A DNA stretch of 64,000 nucleotides, from assembly GCA_022432975.1 (NCBI GenBank), contig CM039515.1, positions 17,269,488-17,333,487 of the forward strand, in the 5' to 3' direction. This document shows, piece by piece, positions 58,134-64,000 of this stretch (the stretch's first letter is position 1; every line of letters begins with the position of its first letter). Below the pieces are notes generated by a model, which had not been told where the DNA came from, ran no database searches, and saw only the letters and a list, made by a program, of their open reading frames with translations. This stretch comes from Begonia masoniana. Lineage: Eukaryota > Streptophyta > Magnoliopsida > Cucurbitales > Begoniaceae. The translations under genes were made by a program, and so were the position numbers.

Positions 58134-61100
58134 TGATATTAGAGACAAAAAATTTGAAGCGGACCTGACAATTTTGACTATGCAAGATTACGACGTAATT
58201 CTCGATATGGACTGGTTAACCAAACACTATGCGACTATAGACTGTCGCAAGAAGATCAAAAGATTTCAATTGCCGGAAGATGAACCGTTCTTATTTCATA
58301 GCGATAATAAAGGTTCGAGAATTTCAGTTATATAACCCTTACGTGCACAAAGGTTATTGAACTCTGGATATTTTGCATTCTTGGTAAGCGTTGTGTGCAC
58401 TCAAACCGAGGAAGAAACGACCTTAGATAAAGTGATGATAGTTCGTGAATATCTAGATATCTTTCCAGATGATTTAACAAGTTTGCCACCAATTAGAGAC
58501 GTAGAATTTAGAATTGATATTCTACCTAGAACGACACCAATCTCTAAAGCCCCATACAGAGTGGCACCAATTAAATTATAGGAGATGAAGGTACAACTTG
58601 AAGAGTTGCTAGAAAAAGGATTCATTCGACCGAGCTTTTCACCATGGGGAGCTCCAGTGTTATTCGTAAAGAAGAATGATGAATCTATGAGGGTGTGCAT
58701 CGATTATCGGGAACTAAATAAAGTCACCATTAAGAACAAGTACCCACTCCCAAGAATCGACAACTTGTTTGATCAATCAAAGGGTGCTGGTGTCTTCTCA
58801 AAAATAAATCTCTGATTTGGCTACCATCATCTAAGAATCAATGATGATGATACATCCAAGATGACATTTCGAACAAGATACGACCACTATGAGTTTCGAA
58901 TTATGCCATTTGAATTGAGTAATGCCTCGACCGCCTTAATGGATTTAATGAATTGAATATTGAAGAAATTCGTGATTGTTTTCATCGACGATATTCTCAT
59001 CTATTTGAAAAGTAAGGAAGAGCATGAAAGACACCTGCAAATTGTTTTATCGACTATGAGACGCAAAAAGTTATATGTAAAGTTTTCCAAATGCGAATTT
59101 TGGATGGAAGAAGTAGCATTTCTCAGCCACGTAATTTCAAAGGAGGGTGTATTGGTAGACCCAGGAAAAATTAAAGTAATCAGTAAGTGGCCATAACCCA
59201 GAAATGTAGCGGAAGTATGAAGATTCATTGGTCTTGAGTGCTATTACAGGAGATTTGTGGAAGGATTCTCGAAACTTGCCACACCACTCACCAGACTCAC
59301 CAAGAAGCGTACTAAGTATTTATGGACTGAAGGAAAGCTTCCAAAAACTGAAGGAAAGATTGATTTCAGCACCAATACTCATTATACCATCAGAAACAGG
59401 AAAATTTATGGTCTATAGTGATGCCTCAAAGTATGGACTCGGATGTGCACTATGCAAGAAGGAAAAATTGTATCCTATGCCTCTAGACAGTTGAATGATC
59501 ACGAGAAGAATTACCTGACTCATGATTTGGAGCTTGCAGCAGTAATATATGCTCTTAAAATTTAGAGACACTATCTGTATGGAGAAAGATGTGAGATTTA
59601 CACCGATCATAAGAGCTTGAAATAATTTCTAACGCAAAAGGACTTGAATATGAGGCAGCGCATATGGTTGGAGTTAGTAAAGGATTATAATTGCAAAATT
59701 ATATATTACACTGGAAAGACAAACGTGGTGGCTAACGTCTTAAGTAGAAGAGCCTCTCTAAGTGTTTCAGCACTAAGATTAATTCCGAAAAAATTAGTCG
59801 AAGAGATGAATTTGACTGAGATAGTTCCTTCTGGATTAATTGAGAGATTATTTGCGATGACGCTACAACCAAGTTTATTCGAGCAAATTAAGAACAAGCA
59901 ACATGACGATATTTTCTTACGAAAGATAAGAGATCAATTGAAAGATGGGAAAAAATCAGAATTTTCTATGTCAGAAAATGGAGTTATAAAATTTAAGAAA
60001 ATATGGTGTATACCTGATGATACTGAATTGAAAGTAGTTATATTAAAAGAAGCACACTCAACTCCATACACGGTACATCCTGGTGTAACCAAAATGTATC
60101 AAGATTTCAAGCAACATTATTGATGGCAAGGATTGAAATTGGACGTAACCAAATTTGTTGAAAGATGTCTTACATGTCAACGAGTCAAAGAGGAACATCA
60201 ACGATCTTCTGACATTTTATAACCATTATTTGTTGTACCTCAGTGGAAATAGGAACATATCACAATGGATTTTGTTGTTGGACTTCCAAGATCAATAAAA
60301 AATTATGACTCTATTTGGGTGATAATTGATAGGCTTACAAAATCGACGCATTTTCTTCATGTGAGGACTACCTTCAATATGGATTAATATGCCCAAATAT
60401 ATATTATGGACATCATCAGATTACACGGTACCCCTATCTCTATAGTTTCAGATCGAGATACATGTTTCACGTAAAAGTTCTAGAAGAGTTTGCATAAAGA
60501 AATGAGTACTCAGTTAAATTGCAGTACAGCTTTCCACCCTCAAACGGATGGATAGTCAGAAAGAATGATTCAAACGTTGGAGGATATGTTGAGAGCTTGT
60601 CCAATCGACTTTCTAAGGAATTGGTATAAGAACTTGCCACTAGTAGAGTTTACTTACAACAATAGTTATCAAACTTCAATTGGAATGACGCCTTATAAAG
60701 CACTTTATGGTAGAAAGTGTAGATCTCCAGTACATTGGGATGAGGTCGGTGAAGGTATTCTTGTTATACCTGATATTTTGAGACAAACTACTGAAATTGT
60801 TACTCTAATTCAAAAAAGAATCCTTGCGGCCCAAAGTAGACAGAAAAGCCATGCAAATCAAAGAATGAAAAAATTAGAATTTGTTGAAGGTGATCAATTG
60901 TTTTTGAAAGTTTCTCCAATAAGAGATATAATACGGTTTGGAAAGAAGGGAAAACTAAGCCCAAAATACATAGGCTCATTTACAATTTCAGCAATAATTG
61001 GAGAAGTTGCTTACCAACTGAATTTTCCTGAGTCACTCAAGCAGGTTCACAACATGTTTCACATCTCAATGTTGAGGAATTACGTACCAAATCCCTCACA

Positions 61101-61310
61101 TATTTTGCCAACGACATCCCATGAATTGATGCTCAATCCTAATTTATCCTACGAGGAGAGATCGATTCAAATTCTGGAATCAGAAGAAAGAAAGTTGCAG
61201 AATAAGAAGATCTCATTAATAAGAGTTCTATGGAAGAATCGAAACATTGAGGAAGCAACTTGGAAAAGAGAAGAGGACATTAGAAAGATCTACCCTGATC
61301 TATTAAGGTA
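58134..61310 (+). pseudogene. B protease end, RT, RNase H, integrase and chromodomain, decayed
   Basis: Order on the plus strand: protease end (YDVILDMDWLTKHYATIDC, 58190-58250); RT ([37 protein letters not shown], at 58620-58760; [16 protein letters not shown] at 58980); RNase H ([11 protein letters not shown] at about 59415; [13 protein letters not shown] at about 59520); integrase zinc part at 59990-60200 (HPGVTKMYQDFKQHY; CLTCQRVKEEHQ); core (VIIDRLTKSTHFLHV, HPQTDG then a TAG stop, [15 protein letters not shown]); and chromodomain-like tail (EERSIQILE, NKKISLIRVLW, TWKREEDI) to TAA at 61309. Stops occur at about 58579, 58813, 58954, 59194, 59215 and elsewhere. A few codons are missing before FVIVFIDDI, and frameshifts lie near 59320 and 59455. 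The last 248 codons are open by chance. Confidence 0.9.
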
Positions 61311-61335
61311 ATACTTTAAATTTCGAGGACGAAAT

Positions 61336-61355
61336 TTCTTTTAAGGATGGTAGAT
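61336..61355 (+). other. Polypurine tract of B
   Basis: TTCTTTTAAGGATGGTAGAT precedes the 3' LTR. One purine is mutated relative to AAGGAGGG in E and C. Confidence 0.75.
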
Positions 61356-63292
61356 TGTAACGTATCAAAATCTTCCCCTAATTCAAGTTAATCTAGGGTT
61401 TCCAATTTCTAAATTTAACCCTAATTAGCAGCCAATTAAATTTAATAGCCCCAATTATAGCTCAATCAACAACCATCCAGCTCTAATTCCAATCAATTCT
61501 GTAAACGTTAAGGAAATCAATTCTGTAAACGGAAAGGAAATCGATTCCTTCATTTTTCGTTTGTGAACCTACCCATTGAGAAATGGCAAATTCATACTCC
61601 TCTTATGGAAAGATTGAACACCCTCCTATGGGAAAAAAATCAGAGGAGCGGGGGTGAACCTTTTCTATAAATTAAGAGGAATGGTGGAGGAGGAAACCCT
61701 CACCTAAGTCTCTCCCTCTCGAGTTCTTCGAGCAGAGAAGAACTTACCTCTTTTCAGCCTCCAAACGAAGTCGAGCTCCGAGGAGGTAGCAACTCTGAAG
61801 ATGAACTCATCGGCAAACCTTCTCTAATGCGAAGAACAACCACCATCGGCGTAAGATTTTTCTCCCTCCTCGCTCTATCTTCATCCCTCTCACTCTGATC
61901 ATCTCTCTCTGATACTCTTTCTCTCTTTCTCTCAGCAAAAATCACGAAGAATAAGAAGAAGGAATTGAGTTTTCTTTTTTTAAACCTGAATCGGTCCAAA
62001 GAACCAGAATTGAACAAATTCACTTAAATCCAGCCGAACCAAACCAGTCCAGCAGAACTGAACTGGACCCGACCAAAATTTTTTCTTGATTTATACCGAA
62101 CTGATCTAACATTTAACCGGTAAAGAATTTCTGCCTAAATTTTTTTGAGATGGTTTATTGAAGTAGGAATCAATATCAAATGTTTTATTAGGCAGAAAAA
62201 TGTCCCGAAAATCCTACAAACCGACCCACCTCGAACTGATTCAACCTACAAGCATACATAAGGAAATTCTACCCAAACTCTGTTGAAATTGGATTTATTA
62301 GGAAGACATTGATACTAAGATTTTATTTAAACATGATATTGTTAGAATACTAGAATATTGGAAAAATCCTGAAACCCTAATCGCTCGGAATCCAAGTAAG
62401 TGAAAATATAATTTTTTCAATGTTTTGGCTATGGCCCTACATCACAAGAAATTATGTTATTTTCTTATAATTGTTTTATCACACAAATTGATATTTGAGC
62501 ACGCATGTTTAGGCATTGACATAGAATTATATTAAGATAGAATTGGTAAGACATTTGTATGTATATGAAAATAATATAATTGACGGAAAATACATGATAG
62601 CAAAAGCCTGAACGACATTGAAATAATGAGCTTGAACGTAAAAGTAAAAGTGAAAGATGACAAAACCTGAACGACAATGAGTTTACTAAGTCTTAAAAGA
62701 AGGTTGGAAAATGAGTTCCACCTAGTATGTAACAGTTAAAACAGAATTTGGTAAAAGTAAATGTTTTGCACTTGGACATATTCTCACTTATTGAGTTTTC
62801 TCATAGTTTGTAACTTTGTGATGTAGGTGAATTTTTATCTGAAGAAAAAATGACGCTGATAGAGAATTTTCAAGAGGCGGGCGAGCATACAGAAGAGGAT
62901 GTTGTCATCGGTTTTGAATAAAAATTTAAAATTGTGATTTTATATCATTTTAAAAAGATATTTTATATTTATTTACATTTAATTTTAGTTTGATTTTAAT
63001 TTGAATAATTTATTTCATTAGTTATTAGATATTTCAATTAACTACGTTATTGTTTTGAAATCAATAAGTGAGATTTTATTTAATATTTGTTTAGTATTTA
63101 ATTTTCTAAACATTTATTGATAGTAATTACAAGCTTCCGCTTAATAAATGATTTCTGATATTTTTAAGGATTTTGAATTAAGAAAATTAGGACTTTATAA
63201 CGATCTGATTTAACCTAATTTGTAAATCGATTTGAGTAAAATTTTAGAATTTCAAATTGGAAAAAATGAAAATAAATTTTTGGGTCGTTACA
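61356..63292 (+). mobile_element. 3' LTR of B (1937 bp, uninterrupted)
   Basis: It runs from TGTAACGTATC to TTGGGTCGTTACA. It contains a pyrimidine-rich leader, AATCCAAGTAAGTGAAAATA (degraded donor, about 62390-62408) and TTTGTGATGTAGGTGAATTT (acceptor, about 62814-62833). It acts as reference for all breaks in the 5' LTR. Confidence 0.92.
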
Positions 63293-63297
63293 CCTGT
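63293..63297. repeat. Target-site duplication of element B, right copy (CCTGT)
   Basis: Matches 6364-6368. Confidence 0.9.
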
Positions 63298-63890
63298 CTC
63301 AACTACTAGCCGTCTGGGGGGAAAATGGCCTAGCAGGGGCGTTCTCCATAAGAACATCTAAAGAGGTGGAGGCTTATTGATCTCCCTTGAACGCCCAAGT
63401 CCCGTCGACTTCAACTAGATCCATCTGAATCAAATGAAGTCTATCAAATATATCGTCGAATCTCTATGCTCTCAGCTGCTCTCCACTCGGTAGATGAACC
63501 TGAGCTCACTTGACGATCTTCTGAATCAATGTGTCGTACGGCAAATTATTGTTCCATGTCCGATCGATCTTATGCATGTGACGTAAAATCATGAAGACAA
63601 GGTCGAACATCTTTCCGTTGTACAACTTCTCCATCACATAGAGATCAATGCAACTCACCAGATCTCTATGTTCATCCCGAGGTAGAATGGTGGTAGGTTA
63701 TCAGATTGTAAATAACCTGAGCTCTGACGTTCAAATCCCCCTCCGATGTTGGCATTTCGATGAATTTTTCTAAGAAAGTCAAGTCCCTCAGTCGATCTGA
63801 AAAAATGCAATCTCGAAAAGCATGGTAATAACTTTCCACATCATTCCTTTCTCCGGCAAACCGAGTAATTCTTTAATTGACTCTGGAAGC
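63298..63890 (-). pseudogene. Plant-transposon-type ORF (Transposase_32-like), larger part
   Basis: Minus strand, downstream part at 6220-6368. About 63890-63790 reads ESIKELLGLPEKGMMWKVIT. Then come frameshifts, then ILPRDEHRDLVSCIDLYVME and YNGKMFDLVFMILRHMHKID, then YDTLIQKIVK, a stop, VHLPSGEQLRA and RFDDIFDRLHLIQMDLVEVD. The ILPRDEHRD region and its spacing to a following LPY-(x)-L block resemble the extra ORF of copia element F (ILPVDGHRD with PLPYNLLL). The gene may belong to a second Sirevirus-like element or be a partner gene of the MULE. Function unknown; several stops show it is dead. Confidence 0.5.
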
Positions 63891-63894
63891 ATAA

Positions 63895-64000
63895 TGTAAC
63901 GCCCCAATATTTAAATTCTCAATTTAATTTCCTCATTTTGAAATCCTAATTTAAAAATCATAAAATATTTTTCAAATTGATTTAGGTTTAAATTCGAGCG
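63895..64000 (-). mobile_element. LTR 'J', 3' tip, runs off the window
   Basis: TGTAACGCCCCAATATTT begins here. It resembles the reverse complement of the B LTR end (TGTAACGACCCCAAAATTTA) over about 100 bases, so it is most likely the U5 end of a minus-strand, B-related gypsy LTR. Confidence 0.6.

Larger units (their letters stand above)
6369..63292 (+). mobile_element. Ty3/gypsy element 'B', old, interrupted by many nested insertions
   Basis: B starts TGTAACGTATC at 6369, ends GGGTCGTTACA at 63292 and is flanked by CCTGT on both sides. Its own sequence is: the 5' LTR in five pieces (6369-6525, 26979-27108, 28742-29160, 31404-31633, 32042-33011); the primer site and leader (33012-33097, 38209-38343, 47788-47792); gag (47793-49057); protease to integrase (58134-61310); the polypurine tract; and the 3' LTR (61356-63292). 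Without its guests it would be about 8-9 kb. Many stops and frameshifts show it is an old, dead copy. Protein likeness and the chromodomain-like tail place it among Tekay/Del-like chromoviruses. Confidence 0.9.

Overview
This window is intergenic DNA of a flowering plant (probably a eudicot; the species cannot be told from the sequence). It is almost wholly built of transposable elements. No ordinary host gene, tRNA gene or working rRNA gene is visible. The evidence is chromovirus-type Ty3/gypsy proteins, plant initiator-Met primer binding sites (TGGTATCAGAGC), a Cassandra-type TRIM with a 5S rRNA-like domain, MULE and hAT remnants, and a Ty1/copia element with an extra plant-transposon ORF.

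Layout. 1-1206 is a minus-strand gypsy LTR cut by the window edge. 1207-6368 holds an unassigned AT-rich stretch, a small hAT-like MITE, a decayed MULE transposase (3705-5810, +) and the 3' end of a minus-strand pseudogene. From 6369 to 63292 lies one old Ty3/gypsy element, 'B', with its 5-bp target duplication CCTGT still at both ends (6364-6368 and 63293-63297). Its 5' LTR and leader are swollen by nested insertions: 'F' (copia, 6526-26978), which itself holds gypsy LTR fragment 'G' (7727 to about 10025), gypsy element 'E' (11808-21656) and solo LTR 'D' (24339-26719); a hAT element (27109-28741); solo gypsy LTR 'H' (29161-31403); a Cassandra solo LTR (31634-32041); a composite insertion (33098-38208) joining a minus-strand gypsy piece (A') to a plus-strand Cassandra; the very young gypsy element 'A' (38344-47787); and gypsy element 'C' (49058-58133, minus) inside the B gag-pol gene. 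The B polyprotein resumes at 58134 and the uninterrupted B 3' LTR is 61356-63292. The host pseudogene continues at 63298, and another LTR begins at 63895 and runs off the right edge.

How the parts work. All gypsy elements encode or once encoded gag, zinc knuckle, aspartic protease, RT, RNase H, integrase and a C-terminal chromodomain-like tail (Tekay/Del-like chromoviruses). Element A has two 2411-bp LTRs with one difference noticed, and its gag-pol is broken only by a one-base frameshift; the others carry many stops. Element F has lost most of gag-pol but keeps RT/RNase H and an extra ORF downstream of pol.

Most notable: (i) the composite A'/Cassandra insertion, whose outer ends are both U5 tips, which is flanked by a perfect AGCAA duplication and whose internal joint lies in a stretch of similarity between the two partners; (ii) a conserved intron-like cassette (CAGGTAAGTGA donor, CTTACTAAGC branch-like site, GATGTAGGTGAAG acceptor) inside the LTRs of otherwise divergent gypsy families; (iii) family-specific short-motif arrays at the same place in each LTR, including G-box and TGACGTCA motifs; and (iv) an 888-bp length difference between the two LTRs of E, coinciding with a 28-bp minisatellite.
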